DNA from: Paucibacter sp. KCTC 42545
Lineage (GTDB): Bacteria; Pseudomonadota; Gammaproteobacteria; Burkholderiales; Burkholderiaceae_C
Length of the DNA stretch: 64,000 bases
Direction of reading: 5' to 3'
NCBI RefSeq assembly: GCF_001477625.1
Contig: NZ_CP013692.1
Location: 682,001-746,000 of the forward strand
A program made the position numbers and the translations under genes. The number at the start of each line of letters is the position of its first letter. The first letter of the stretch is position 1. Positions 1-8,443 of the stretch are shown one piece after another. A model generated the notes under the pieces. That model was not told the origin of the DNA and made no database searches. It saw only the letters and a program-made list of their open reading frames with translations.

Positions 1-137
1 CCAAGATGACCTCCAACACCAACTATGCCGGCGCCCGCGCTGCCACCTTGGCAGCGGCAGCCGAACTGGTGGGCACGCTGGGGACCGACTACTCGGCCAA
101 AGTGGCCGCGGCTTGGAGCGCGGTTGGTGTGAACTGA
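1..137 (+). CDS. C-terminal end of a probable M4 (thermolysin-like) metallopeptidase, partial
   Basis: Forty-four codons are open from the left edge (first full codon at base 3) to a TGA at 135-137. The tail contains NTNYAGAR, an alanine-rich stretch, then DYSAKVAAAW and ends VGVN. This resembles how the helical C-terminal domain of secreted thermolysin-family proteases usually ends. Those enzymes are zinc endopeptidases made as preproproteins. The HExxH catalytic motif would lie left of the window, so the call rests only on the tail. A strong hairpin terminator follows 24 bases after the stop. Confidence 0.45.
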   Translation, partial: KMTSNTNYAGARAATLAAAAELVGTLGTDYSAKVAAAWSAVGVN

Positions 138-160
138 CGGCGCCCACATGGCGTAGCGAA

Positions 161-195
161 GGGGCGGGTGGGCCTGGCCTGCCCCTTTTTCTTTT
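161..195 (+). terminator. Rho-independent terminator after the protease gene
   Basis: GGGGCGGG (161-168) pairs with CCTGCCCC (178-185), with a single G-T wobble. It is followed directly by TTTTTCTTTT. The position just after the stop at 137 fits termination of the partial upstream gene. Confidence 0.8.
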
Positions 196-328
196 CAGCC
201 TGCGTTGGCGCCGGTGAGTGCAATGTGCAAGCGGGGTTCACCGTGGCCCATGTCTGGCTGCCCCCTGTTTGCCGCCGTATGCAAGTCGAATTGGCCCTGC
301 GAGCCAAGACCATGGCTTTGCGGTCTTG

Positions 329-344
329 CTGCGCTGCAGCGCAG
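329..344. repeat. Perfect 16-bp palindrome in the leader of the SGNH hydrolase gene
   Basis: CTGCGCTGCAGCGCAG is a perfect palindrome about 130 bases before the start at 471. It lies in a 333-base stretch (138-470) that otherwise holds only the terminator at 161-195, and no convincing promoter was recognised there. It could be an operator or a chance GC-rich palindrome. Confidence 0.3.
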
Positions 345-470
345 GGATTCCCCGCAGCAATGCCCTGGGGCCCGGTGCTAATGTCATTGCGCTTCGGCAT
401 GGCGTCTGGCAGCACGGCTGGCTTCGGGCGCTCTTTTCCTTTCGAAAATCAATCGTTCAAGGAGACAAAG

Positions 471-1613
471 ATGTTGACAAAGACTCCCGACCCTACAAGT
501 CCTCGCCCGCGCCGCATCGGCGCGCTGCAAGCCCGCGTTCGCACAGCGCTGTGCTCGCTTTTGCCCGCCATGCTCTTGCTGGGGGCGGCGGCTCCCGCCA
601 ATGCCAACACACTGACGCAAAACGTGTCCTGGACCATTGACCGCGCCGGCACCACAACTAAATACCGGGTGGTGGCCTACGGCGATTCCATCTACGCGGG
701 CTATAACGGCTCCACCCTCAATGCGGCCAAGTATGCGGCGCCGACGGTGGATGCGGAGTATTTGTCGGCCCTGTGGAATGCAGACATCGAAAGCATCCGC
801 CGCGCCAAATCCGGCGCGGTGGCGGCCGATATCTACAACAACAAAATCGTGGCCGAGAAGTCTTATATGCAGGCCAGCTCGACGCGGGCCGTCACCTTCG
901 AGATGTGCGGCAACGACGGCCTGCAAGCCCGCACCGCCTTCAAGAGCCAGACCGGTACCTGCGATTACTCGGGCATGGACGCCGGGGTGAACAGCTGCAA
1001 GACCTATGTCGCTGCCGCCATGGACTTCATCAATGCCAACGCCTATGCCGGCACCAAGGTCAAGGTCATTTCCAATCTGCACTACCCGGGCTATGCCGCC
1101 GACAACGTGCAAAGCTCTTGCAAAGACGCCACGACCGGCGCTACGGTGAATTTGCAATCCGTCTTTCTGCCCAAGCTGGCCAAGATGAATTACTGGATGT
1201 GCGAGTACGCCCGCCAGAAAGGCTTTCAATGCGCCGACAACTTCGCCCAGTACATGGGCGCTGATTACGACAGCAATGGCGACGGCAAGGTCGACTCCGA
1301 GGCCCTGCGTTATGTGGCGGGCGATAGTGAGGCGGCCTATCTGACGCGCATCACCAGCACGCTGCGCGCGACCCTGCGCGACGCCAATGCACACTTCGTC
1401 TCCGCGGGCAGCAGCTATGACTACATCCAGTCGGATGACACCCACCCGACCTATAGCGGCGGCACCGTGACGGCTGGCCTCTTCGGTGGCACCACCGGCA
1501 GCGGCGCACCGCGCTACACCAGCTTTGTCGGCGGCAAGAGCCCGCTGTGGAATCAGTACGGCCACGAGCGCATGGGCTGGGCGGTCTCGACCTCCAATCC
1601 GTCGGCGCCATAA
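471..1613 (+). CDS. Secreted SGNH/GDSL-family hydrolase with an EF-hand-like loop
   Basis: The 380-residue product is probably an exported esterase or lipase. The ATG at 471 is chosen because AAGGAG ends 7 bases before it; the same frame stays open further upstream but has no ribosome site. The N-terminus is a long basic segment, then a hydrophobic core ending APANA, a signal peptide of about 45 residues. Catalytic blocks are visible: YGDSIYAGY (nucleophile Ser, near residue 68), CGNDG (block III) and DDTHPT (acid and His, near residue 328). Around residues 266-280 DSNGDGKVDSE resembles a calcium-binding EF-hand or dockerin loop, which is unusual for the family. Several cysteines suggest disulfides in the periplasm or outside. 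Substrate unknown. The next gene starts 22 bases later on the same strand. Confidence 0.8.
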   Translation: MLTKTPDPTSPRPRRIGALQARVRTALCSLLPAMLLLGAAAPANANTLTQNVSWTIDRAGTTTKYRVVAYGDSIYAGYNGSTLNAAKYAAPTVDAEYLSALWNADIESIRRAKSGAVAADIYNNKIVAEKSYMQASSTRAVTFEMCGNDGLQARTAFKSQTGTCDYSGMDAGVNSCKTYVAAAMDFINANAYAGTKVKVISNLHYPGYAADNVQSSCKDATTGATVNLQSVFLPKLAKMNYWMCEYARQKGFQCADNFAQYMGADYDSNGDGKVDSEALRYVAGDSEAAYLTRITSTLRATLRDANAHFVSAGSSYDYIQSDDTHPTYSGGTVTAGLFGGTTGSGAPRYTSFVGGKSPLWNQYGHERMGWAVSTSNPSAP

Positions 1614-1634
1614 GGCTGGGCGCGGGACTCTCTC

Positions 1635-2360
1635 GTGCGTGAACCGGCGCCGGAACGCGCTGCCTGGCGGCCCGCCAGGGGCTTGCTGCTGCTGGCCTTA
1701 GGCCTGGCAGCGCTTGGCGTGGTGGGCGGCTGGTGGATGCTGACGGCCCGTGGTGGTGAAGGCACAGCGACTGGCGCGGCGCCGCCAGTCGCTGTCGTTG
1801 CCGCCAGTGCGCCAAGCGCAGCAAGTGCGCCGATGGTGCTGACAGCGCGTGCGATCCCGCCCGCGCCAGTGGGCCCAACTGAGGGGCAGTCACGCCCTGC
1901 GGTGGTGGCAACAAGCGCGCAGCCCGCCAGCGCCACCGGCCGCATCTGGCGCCAACGTGACCCCAATGGCGACCTCTCGCCCGACCTTGCCGACTATGTG
2001 AACGAGGGCGAGCGCCCGACGATGGCCGAGGTGATTGATCGCCTGCACCAGGCCGGCGTCTACACCGGCCTAGGCGCTTTCTCACCGCCGGGCACTCGGC
2101 CGGCCCTGGTCGGGTTGGCGGTGCCCGAGGACTTCGTCTTACCTGAAGGTTATGTGCGCCATCATCAAGCCACCGATGATGGTAAGCGCATCGAGCCCAT
2201 ATTGATGTTCGCACCCGACTACCAATTCTTCGACGCCGCCAAGCAGCCGCTTGCGATTCCCAAGAACCGCGTGGTGCCGCCCGAGCTTGCGCCGCCCGGC
2301 ATGCCGGTGCGGCGCATTGTCATTCCCGCGCCGCTTGAGTCGGCGCGGCCTGCGCCATGA
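1635..2360 (+). CDS. Membrane-anchored protein of unknown function
   Basis: The 241-residue protein starts at a GTG. It has a short basic N-terminus, one hydrophobic segment (about residues 17-36, LLLLALGLAALGVVGG), an Ala/Pro/Val-rich linker to about residue 100, and a soluble C-terminal part of about 130 residues presumably in the periplasm. No family was recognised. Its place between a secreted SGNH hydrolase and an Lnt-like acyltransferase, with a 4-base overlap with the latter, suggests joint expression. The layout (anchor, flexible linker, globular domain) recalls lipase foldases, but the foldase motif was not found, so that is only an analogy. Confidence 0.6.
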   Translation: MREPAPERAAWRPARGLLLLALGLAALGVVGGWWMLTARGGEGTATGAAPPVAVVAASAPSAASAPMVLTARAIPPAPVGPTEGQSRPAVVATSAQPASATGRIWRQRDPNGDLSPDLADYVNEGERPTMAEVIDRLHQAGVYTGLGAFSPPGTRPALVGLAVPEDFVLPEGYVRHHQATDDGKRIEPILMFAPDYQFFDAAKQPLAIPKNRVVPPELAPPGMPVRRIVIPAPLESARPAP

Positions 2361-4885
2361 GGCCCGCCAGCACTTGGACCCGGCTGCGCGATAGCCGCTG
2401 GCTGGGCATTCTGGCCAGCGCGCTCTTGTGCGGGCTGTACGCGCGCGGCGGTGCAGGCTGGCTGCTTGGCTTTGTGGCCTTGCTGCCCTGGTTGCGCACG
2501 CTGGATGCGGAGCCGACCCTGGCTCGCGGCTTGCTCAACGCCTGGGCGATGTCGCTTGCTTTCACTGCCGCGGTGTTCGCTTGGTTCGGTATTGCCATGG
2601 GCAGCTACACGCAACTGGGCGCCGCGCCGGGACTGGCCTTGTTGCTGCTGGCCGCGCCGCTGTTTCAGCCGCAATTCTTGGCCTATGCGTTGGTACGACA
2701 TATCGCCCGCCGCCGGTTGGGTGCTGCGCTAGCGGCCCTAGCTGCGGCCGCCGCTTGGGTCGCCACCGAGTGGTTGGGCCCGAAGCTGCTGGGCGACACC
2801 CTCGGCCATGGGCTTTACCCCTCGCGCCTGCTGCGCCAAGCCGCGGACCTTGGTGGCGCGGCGGGCCTCACGGTCTGCTTGTTGCTGTCGAACGAAGCAC
2901 TCACGGCCGCGCTGGCGCGGGTGGCGGGTGGTGTGCGCGCCATCGCCAAGCCTTTGGCGCTGGCAACGCTGCCGCCGCTGCTCTTGGCCGGCTATGGCCT
3001 GTTCGCGCTGTCTGCTCTGTCGGCACTGCCAACGCAGCCGAGCGAGTCGGCCACGCCGTCGCAAGCATCGCCAGCCTCCCGCCAATCGCTGCGCATCGGC
3101 CTGGTGCAATCCAACATCGTGGACTACGAAAGCCTGCGCCGGGAAAAGGGCGCAGCGGCGGTGGTGCGCGAGGTGCTGGACACCCATTACGCCATGTCTT
3201 ACGACGCTGTTGAGCGCCAGCATGCGGATGCGGTGCTGTGGTCGGAGACGGTTTACCCCACCACCTTCGGTCACCCGAAGAGTGAGGCCGGCGCCGAACT
3301 TGACCATGAGATCCTGTCCATCGTCAACGCGGCCGGCGTGCCCTTTGTGTTTGGCACTTACGACCGTGATGCAGCAGGGGAGTACAACGCCGCGGCTTTC
3401 GTGACGCCGGGCGCGGGCTTGCTGGGCCTCTATCGCAAGACGCGGCTGTTCCCGCTGACCGAGTATCTGCCCGGCTGGCTCGACCGGCCAACGCTGCGCC
3501 AATGGCTGCCCTGGGCGGGCAATTGGCGCCCCGGCTCCGGCTCGCGGGTGTTCCCTTTGCGTTTGGCCGATGGGCGCGAGATTCCGGTGCTGCCCTTGAT
3601 TTGCCTGGACGATGTGGATGTCAATCTGGCCATCGAAGGTGCCCGCCTGGGCGGGCAGGCCATTCTGACGATGTCTAACGACGCTTGGTTCAGCGCCAAC
3701 GCGCAAGGCGCCGCATTGCATCAGGCCGTGGCCGCCTTTCGCAGCATCGAAACCCGTCTGCCGCAATACCGCGTGACGACAAGCGGCTACAGCGCCGTGA
3801 TTGACCCCAGCGGCAGCGTGATCGCCGGCTCGCGCCTAGGGGAGCGCACTCTGGTGATGGGGGAACAGGCGATGCGGGAGCCGCCATTGACCTTGATGGT
3901 CAGGTGGGGCGACTGGGTCGGGCGAGCGGCAGCAATCGCGCTGGTGCTGATGGCTGGCTTGGCCGCTATGACGGCCTTGGGCCGGCGCCTTGGGCTGGCC
4001 GGCGAGGGTGGCGATGCCGAGGCGGCTGGCGCAGCCCTTCCCGTGGACTTCAAAGTGGCCGTGCTGCCTCCGGGTGCACGCATTGCCGCAGGCTTGCTGC
4101 GTACGTTGGCACGCGGCAGCCTGCTGGGGATGGCGGCGGTCATGCTGTTTGGCGATACGGTTTTGCAGACCAATACCCTGGCGCAATTGCGAATCTTCGG
4201 CCTGCTCTTTCTCGCCCCGGAGGCAGCCGCCTGGTGCGTGCTACGGGCCTTCACGGCATGCGCTCGCATTGAGGGTGAAGCCCTGGTGCTCAGCCGTGGT
4301 CCACAGCGCTTGGAGTTGGCGCTGGGCGATATCGCTTCGCTTGAACCCTGGCGCCTGGCCATTCCCGGCACGGGCGCCACGCTGCGCTTGGTGAGCGGCG
4401 AGCGCTGGCCTTACGGTTTGGCCCTGGCCGACCCTGCGGCGCTGGCGCGCGCCTTGCGGTTGGATGGCAGCGGCCACTCGTCGCAGGCCTCACGCGCCAG
4501 CCTCTATGCCGCGGCGCGCGCGGCCATGCGCCTGGGCTGGCTGGATCGCCCGCTGCTCAAGTACGGTTTGCTGCCGCTGCTGCTGGCCTTGCCTGCTTTC
4601 CGTTTGCATCAATACATCGCTTACGGCAGCGCCTTGGGCGAGTACTACAGCTTTGGCCTACTGGCCTACGCCAAGGCCTTCGCGCTCTGGTGGGCGGCCT
4701 GGGCGATGGGCGTGATCTTGTGCGCGGCGGTGCTGCGTGCCGTGATTGAGGCGGGCACCGTGTTGGCGGTGTTGTTGCAGCCGAGCCGCTCCGCCTGGAT
4801 TCGGCGCGGCCTGGAGCGCCTGAGCCAGGTCGCGCTCTACCTGGGTTTGCCGACCTGGCTGTTGCTGAGGCTGTTGGCCAATTAG
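2357..4885 (+). CDS. Apolipoprotein N-acyltransferase-like protein with a large C-terminal membrane extension
   Basis: The 842-residue protein has an Lnt-like layout: about six N-terminal membrane segments (to about residue 225), then a nitrilase-fold domain (about 244-515). The catalytic triad can be seen: Glu in SETVYPTT (near 297), Lys in YRKTRLFPLTEYLPG (near 361) and Cys in LICLDDVD (near 416). Ordinary Lnt is about 510 residues and ends soon after the last helix (here near 520-540). This protein continues for about 300 residues with further hydrophobic segments around a soluble stretch (EGEALVLSRG, ATLRLVSGERWPYG) that could be a PH-like beta domain. Lnt adds the third acyl chain to lipoproteins. 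This may be a paralogue with another acceptor, since the housekeeping lnt normally sits beside a CorC-type gene, which is absent here. It overlaps the preceding gene by 4 bases. Confidence 0.75.
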   Translation: MRPASTWTRLRDSRWLGILASALLCGLYARGGAGWLLGFVALLPWLRTLDAEPTLARGLLNAWAMSLAFTAAVFAWFGIAMGSYTQLGAAPGLALLLLAAPLFQPQFLAYALVRHIARRRLGAALAALAAAAAWVATEWLGPKLLGDTLGHGLYPSRLLRQAADLGGAAGLTVCLLLSNEALTAALARVAGGVRAIAKPLALATLPPLLLAGYGLFALSALSALPTQPSESATPSQASPASRQSLRIGLVQSNIVDYESLRREKGAAAVVREVLDTHYAMSYDAVERQHADAVLWSETVYPTTFGHPKSEAGAELDHEILSIVNAAGVPFVFGTYDRDAAGEYNAAAFVTPGAGLLGLYRKTRLFPLTEYLPGWLDRPTLRQWLPWAGNWRPGSGSRVFPLRLADGREIPVLPLICLDDVDVNLAIEGARLGGQAILTMSNDAWFSANAQGAALHQAVAAFRSIETRLPQYRVTTSGYSAVIDPSGSVIAGSRLGERTLVMGEQAMREPPLTLMVRWGDWVGRAAAIALVLMAGLAAMTALGRRLGLAGEGGDAEAAGAALPVDFKVAVLPPGARIAAGLLRTLARGSLLGMAAVMLFGDTVLQTNTLAQLRIFGLLFLAPEAAAWCVLRAFTACARIEGEALVLSRGPQRLELALGDIASLEPWRLAIPGTGATLRLVSGERWPYGLALADPAALARALRLDGSGHSSQASRASLYAAARAAMRLGWLDRPLLKYGLLPLLLALPAFRLHQYIAYGSALGEYYSFGLLAYAKAFALWWAAWAMGVILCAAVLRAVIEAGTVLAVLLQPSRSAWIRRGLERLSQVALYLGLPTWLLLRLLAN

Positions 4886-4915
4886 CGCGACTTGGGGGCA
4901 AAGCCTCCTGCTGGC

Positions 4916-4974
4916 TTTTGACGTTCGTCGGCTCCCTAGGTTGTTGGCGCCATCCGTCTGACCAAACGTCAAAA
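4916..4974. repeat. Inverted repeat, perfect 10-bp arms, before the LiaF-like pair
   Basis: TTTTGACGTT (4916-4925) is the exact reverse complement of AACGTCAAAA (4965-4974), with a 39-base spacer. It lies between the stop at 4885 and the start at 5039. The arms contain TTGACG, like a -35 box. A long-spaced regulator site is possible; a terminator is less likely because no compact stem with a T-run is present. Confidence 0.35.
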
Positions 4975-5038
4975 TTCCGGCGACAGCCGGGCGGCGCTCG
5001 CTTATCGTGGCAGCCTTGCAAATCACGGAAGCTTGTCC

Positions 5039-5455
5039 ATGTCCCAGCGCTCGCCACGTCGCCCAAGGTCGGATCGAAATCGGCCGCAAGATCATTTCTT
5101 CTTCGGGCTTTGTTTGATCGTCATCGGCGTGGTGGCGCTGGCGGAGCAGCGCGGCTACCACCTGATGGATTGGCTGCGGGCGAATTGGCCCTTGGCCATC
5201 ACCGCCTTCGGTGTGATGCGGCTATTGACCGCACGCAGCGCTGAGCAGGTCGGCAGCGGCATTTTCATCATGGCGCTCTCAGGCTGGTTCTACGCTTGCG
5301 AGACCCGGTATCTGGGCATGACTTACATGAATAGCTGGCCGGTGCTGCTGGTCGGCCTGGGCGTGTGGAAGCTGCTGCAAGGGGCTTGGGGCCTGCGCGG
5401 GGTGCGTGGGGAGCGCGCCGACATCATTGAACCGGAACAAGAAAAGACATCATGA
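5039..5455 (+). CDS. Small membrane protein of the LiaI/LiaF transmembrane type
   Basis: The 138-residue protein has a basic N-terminus and about four hydrophobic segments (FFFGLCLIVIGVVALAE, WPLAITAFGVMRLL, IFIMALSGWFYACE, WPVLLVGLGVWKLL). The repeating pattern of W-P, then a hydrophobic stretch with G-V-x-[KR]-L is typical of the LiaI-LiaF-like transmembrane region. The ATG at 5039 has GGAA 8 bases upstream; a TTG two codons earlier is less likely. Its stop overlaps the start of the next gene, a longer LiaF-like protein, so the two are translationally coupled and probably work together in envelope stress sensing. The role is inferred from family resemblance. Confidence 0.65.
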   Translation: MSQRSPRRPRSDRNRPQDHFFFGLCLIVIGVVALAEQRGYHLMDWLRANWPLAITAFGVMRLLTARSAEQVGSGIFIMALSGWFYACETRYLGMTYMNSWPVLLVGLGVWKLLQGAWGLRGVRGERADIIEPEQEKTS

Positions 5456-6144
5456 GATCCAACGATTCCAAACAGCAGATGCTCTTTGGCCTGGTGCTGA
5501 CCCTGCTCGGCCTGGCTTTTTTGCTGGACAACTTTCACATCTTCGATGTGCGGCGCATCCTGCCTTTTTGGCCGCTGGTGCTGATTGCGCTGGGGGTGCT
5601 CAAGCTGAGCCAGGACAGCGATGCGCGCGGCCGAGGCATAGGCTTCGCGCTGATTGCAGTGGGCGGCTTGCTGACGCTGCGGCATCTGGGCGTTTTTGAC
5701 TTCCGCTGGCGCGACTTCTGGCCGCTGATTCTGATTGGCGCCGGTGTGCTGGTGATGGCCCGTGGCCGTTTGGGTGGTGGCGGCAGAACCGGGGCCGATG
5801 GCGTTGAGCTTCATGCGGAAGATCGCATTCAGCTCAGCACGATTCTGAGCGGCAACCAGTCCAAGATCAGCAGCCAAAGTTTTAGCGGCGGCGAGATCAA
5901 GGTGGTGATGGGTGAGGCCCAGCTCGATCTGCGCCAGGCCTCCATCGAAGGCACGGCTCAGCTGCGGATCCATGTGGTGATGGGCAGTGTGAAGCTCTTT
6001 TTGCCGCCGGACTGGCGCGTTAGCGTGACTGGCAAGCCGCTCTTGTCAGAGATCGACGACAAGACCACGCCGCCGCTGATGAGCAGCAAGCAGCTGCTGA
6101 TCCAGGCCGAGCTGGTGCTGGGCGGCCTGGAGTTGCGCAACTGA
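5452..6144 (+). CDS. LiaF-like protein (transmembrane region plus C-terminal LiaF domain)
   Basis: The 230-residue protein has four hydrophobic N-terminal segments to about residue 108 with the same WPL-hydrophobic-GVL pattern as its neighbour. A soluble beta-rich domain follows (about 125-230) containing GGEIKVVMGEAQLDLRQA and a second VVMGSVKLFLPPDW repeat, the hallmark of the LiaF C-terminal domain. In Firmicutes LiaF inhibits the sensor kinase LiaS; in Gram-negatives the role is mostly unknown. No LiaRS-type kinase or regulator is adjacent, so the signalling partner cannot be named. The start overlaps the previous stop by 4 bases (ATGA). Confidence 0.75.
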   Translation: MRSNDSKQQMLFGLVLTLLGLAFLLDNFHIFDVRRILPFWPLVLIALGVLKLSQDSDARGRGIGFALIAVGGLLTLRHLGVFDFRWRDFWPLILIGAGVLVMARGRLGGGGRTGADGVELHAEDRIQLSTILSGNQSKISSQSFSGGEIKVVMGEAQLDLRQASIEGTAQLRIHVVMGSVKLFLPPDWRVSVTGKPLLSEIDDKTTPPLMSSKQLLIQAELVLGGLELRN

Positions 6145-6152
6145 ATTGAGGG

Positions 6153-7637
6153 TCAAGCCTTGGCTGAGGCCTCGGCTTGCGGCTCAGCGCCAATCAGGCG
6201 GCGCAGGGTCGGAATCATCAGCACCAGCAGCACGCCCACCGCTACGCTGCCCAGGCCCAGCTGGGTGAACAGGCTGGCGTAGGCCGGGTTGCTGCTTAAC
6301 GCGGTGCTGCCTGCGGGTTGGGCCACCATGCCGGAGAAGTCCGCCGCGAACAGCGAGGCCAGGCCGGTCACCAACATCCAGCTGCCCATCATCACGCCCT
6401 GGTACTGGCGCGGGGCCAGGCGGCCGATCATGGCGTAGCCCACCGGCGAGATCAGCAACTCACCCAGGCTTTGCAAGACATAGCTGCTGCCCAGCCAGAC
6501 AAAGTCGACCTTGCCTTGCGCATCAGCCAGGCTGATGCCCAGCGTCAAGGCCAGAAAGCCCAGGCCCATCAGCACCAGGGAGGCGGCAAACTGCTGGGGC
6601 ACGTCCACCGGCCAGCCACGCTCACGCAAGCGCGCAAACCAGGCCGCCAGCAGCGGGCCGCCCAGCACGATCACCAAGGTGTTGATGTTCTGCACCCATT
6701 GCGGTGCGATGCGAATGCCCCACAACTCCAGCTTCACATTGCCGACCGCAAACAGCTGCAGCCCGCTGGGCGCCATCTGGTAGAGCGACCAGTACATCAG
6801 CGAGCCCAGAGTCAAAATCAGATAGGCCCACATGCGCTTACGCTCGGGCACATGGGTGTGGCGCACCGTCAGCACAATCAGCGCCACCGCCACGCCGGCC
6901 GAAATCAGCTTGAGCAAAGACTCTGTGCCATCCGGGTGTTGCAGCAAGAACCACAGCAGCGGCACCAGGCCGGCCAGAATAGCCATGCCGGCCGCCAGGC
7001 GCAGTTTGAAGTCGCGCGGGCTGGCCTTCAGCAAGGGCGTGTCGATGTCGGCCAGCACGCGCCAGAAAGCCAGGGCCAGCACGATGGCCACCACATTGCC
7101 CAAGGTGGCAAACAAGAACAGGTCGGTGTAGTTCTTGCTCAGCTGATAGTGGCCGGCCACGCTGAAGCCGATGAAAAAGCCCACATTCATGCCGGCGTAG
7201 TTCCACAGGAAGGCGCCCTCGCGCCGGCTGTCCTCGGGCGCGAAGCGCTGTGTCAGCATCATGTTCAGGCAAGTGACGTTGAGGCCGCTGCCGGTCAGGA
7301 ACAGGGCCAGGCCCCAGTAGAGCAATTCCGCCGTGCCGCCGGCGATAGCGCCGCAACCCAGCACCTGCAGCACCATGCCGCCCACAAAGAGATTGCGGTT
7401 ACTCAGGAATCGCCCGCCCAGATAACCGCCGAACAGATGTAGGCCGTAGTTGAAGGCGCCGAACACGCCCATGATGAGAGCGGCCTTTTCGGCGTCGAAC
7501 TTCAGATGCTCCGTGGCGTAGAGCACCAGGCTGGAATACAGCACCGCAAAGCCCAGGGTCGAGAACATCTGGACAAAGAACAGCACGCCCGCGCCGGGCG
7601 GAATGGAGGAGAAGCGGGAAGGCCGGGGCAGGTTCAT
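6153..7637 (-). CDS. POT/PTR2-like major facilitator transporter, divergent
   Basis: The 494-residue protein is mostly hydrophobic with about 12-14 membrane helices. It has the POT-type segment GGYLGGRFLSNRNLFVGG after helix 2 and the following FLTGSGLNVTCLNMM. POT proteins are proton-coupled di/tripeptide symporters of the inner membrane. The usual helix-1 motif ExxERFxYY is not present: the matching place reads QMFSTLGFAVLY, so the proton-coupling Glu and Arg are missing. It may carry another substrate or use another coupling mode. The start at 7637 (MNLPRPSRF) is chosen just before helix 1; an ATG at 7679 is possible. Longer starts run into the gene upstream. No clear ribosome site was seen for either. 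Confidence 0.75.
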   Translation of the reverse strand: MNLPRPSRFSSIPPGAGVLFFVQMFSTLGFAVLYSSLVLYATEHLKFDAEKAALIMGVFGAFNYGLHLFGGYLGGRFLSNRNLFVGGMVLQVLGCGAIAGGTAELLYWGLALFLTGSGLNVTCLNMMLTQRFAPEDSRREGAFLWNYAGMNVGFFIGFSVAGHYQLSKNYTDLFLFATLGNVVAIVLALAFWRVLADIDTPLLKASPRDFKLRLAAGMAILAGLVPLLWFLLQHPDGTESLLKLISAGVAVALIVLTVRHTHVPERKRMWAYLILTLGSLMYWSLYQMAPSGLQLFAVGNVKLELWGIRIAPQWVQNINTLVIVLGGPLLAAWFARLRERGWPVDVPQQFAASLVLMGLGFLALTLGISLADAQGKVDFVWLGSSYVLQSLGELLISPVGYAMIGRLAPRQYQGVMMGSWMLVTGLASLFAADFSGMVAQPAGSTALSSNPAYASLFTQLGLGSVAVGVLLVLMIPTLRRLIGAEPQAEASAKA

Positions 7638-7752
7638 GGGTGGGCGTGAGCGGTGGGGGTTTTTGAAAAGCTGCGGCATCTTATCGGCGGGTCGGCCGGA
7701 TCCGTCGTTTCGGCCGTTTCGGCAGTTGATCGGCTGAGTGGCTTGGCTGCTT

Positions 7753-8388
7753 TCAGCCGCTGGGCACGCTGGCGCAGTTGGCGCTGCCTTGGCGGTCAAC
7801 CAGCAGACGGAAGCTGCGGCCTTGCGGCAGACGGCGCCAGTTGTCCAGCGGTTGGCGGCAGACCCAGCGCTGGCCGTTCGCGGCCACCAGTTCTAACTCG
7901 TAAAACTGATGGCGTGCGCCCAGGCGCTGGCGGCTCAGCTCCTGCGAGCCTTGCGTCAATTCGGGCTCGGGCCAGCGTGGTGGTTCGGGGTCTACGCCTT
8001 GTCGGGAGGCTTGCCACAGCGTGCGCCAAGTCGGCACGGTGTAGCGGCAATGGGCGCGAAGTGGGGCGTCGGCACTTGCAGCCGCGGTAGCGGGTGTATC
8101 GACGGCTGCTCCCACCAAGCGCTGGCTTTGGACCTGTGCGCCGGCGGGCAACTCATCGCACCAGGCCGAGCCCAGCTCGGCGATCTGCCGCTCCACCTCG
8201 ATCTCCAGGCGCCAGATCTTGCGCTGCACTTGCACCTCCACACCGCGCGGGCCGAAGAGGCGATAGGCCAAAGGCAAGCTCAGGGCCAGCAGCGCGAGTG
8301 CCAGGGCCAGGCGCGGCAGCTGTGCGCGCAGGCGGCGAACTGTGCCGTGGGGTGCTGGGCTTGAACTTTCGGCGGGGCGTTCTGACAT
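7753..8388 (-). CDS. Membrane-anchored protein of unknown function
   Basis: The 211-residue product has a short N-terminal tail, one hydrophobic segment (about residues 27-46, LALALALLALSLPLAYRLFG) and a C-terminal domain of about 160 residues that would lie in the periplasm. It contains three or four cysteines (WCDEL, HCRYT, VCRQP, NCASV), compatible with disulfides. No family was recognised. It lies upstream of the POT-like transporter on the same strand, about 115 bases before the start chosen for that gene. Confidence 0.6.
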   Translation of the reverse strand: MSERPAESSSPAPHGTVRRLRAQLPRLALALALLALSLPLAYRLFGPRGVEVQVQRKIWRLEIEVERQIAELGSAWCDELPAGAQVQSQRLVGAAVDTPATAAASADAPLRAHCRYTVPTWRTLWQASRQGVDPEPPRWPEPELTQGSQELSRQRLGARHQFYELELVAANGQRWVCRQPLDNWRRLPQGRSFRLLVDRQGSANCASVPSG

Positions 8389-8443
8389 GGCGGCGATTGT
8401 CGGGGCAGCTGACTGAGCCGAGGCCCCTCGGCCGCGTCAAGGC

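Noticed and set aside
5452..6144. Idea that the LiaF-like pair belongs to a full LiaFSR three-component system
   Set aside because: No LiaS-type kinase or LiaR regulator lies nearby; the downstream gene is a convergent transporter.
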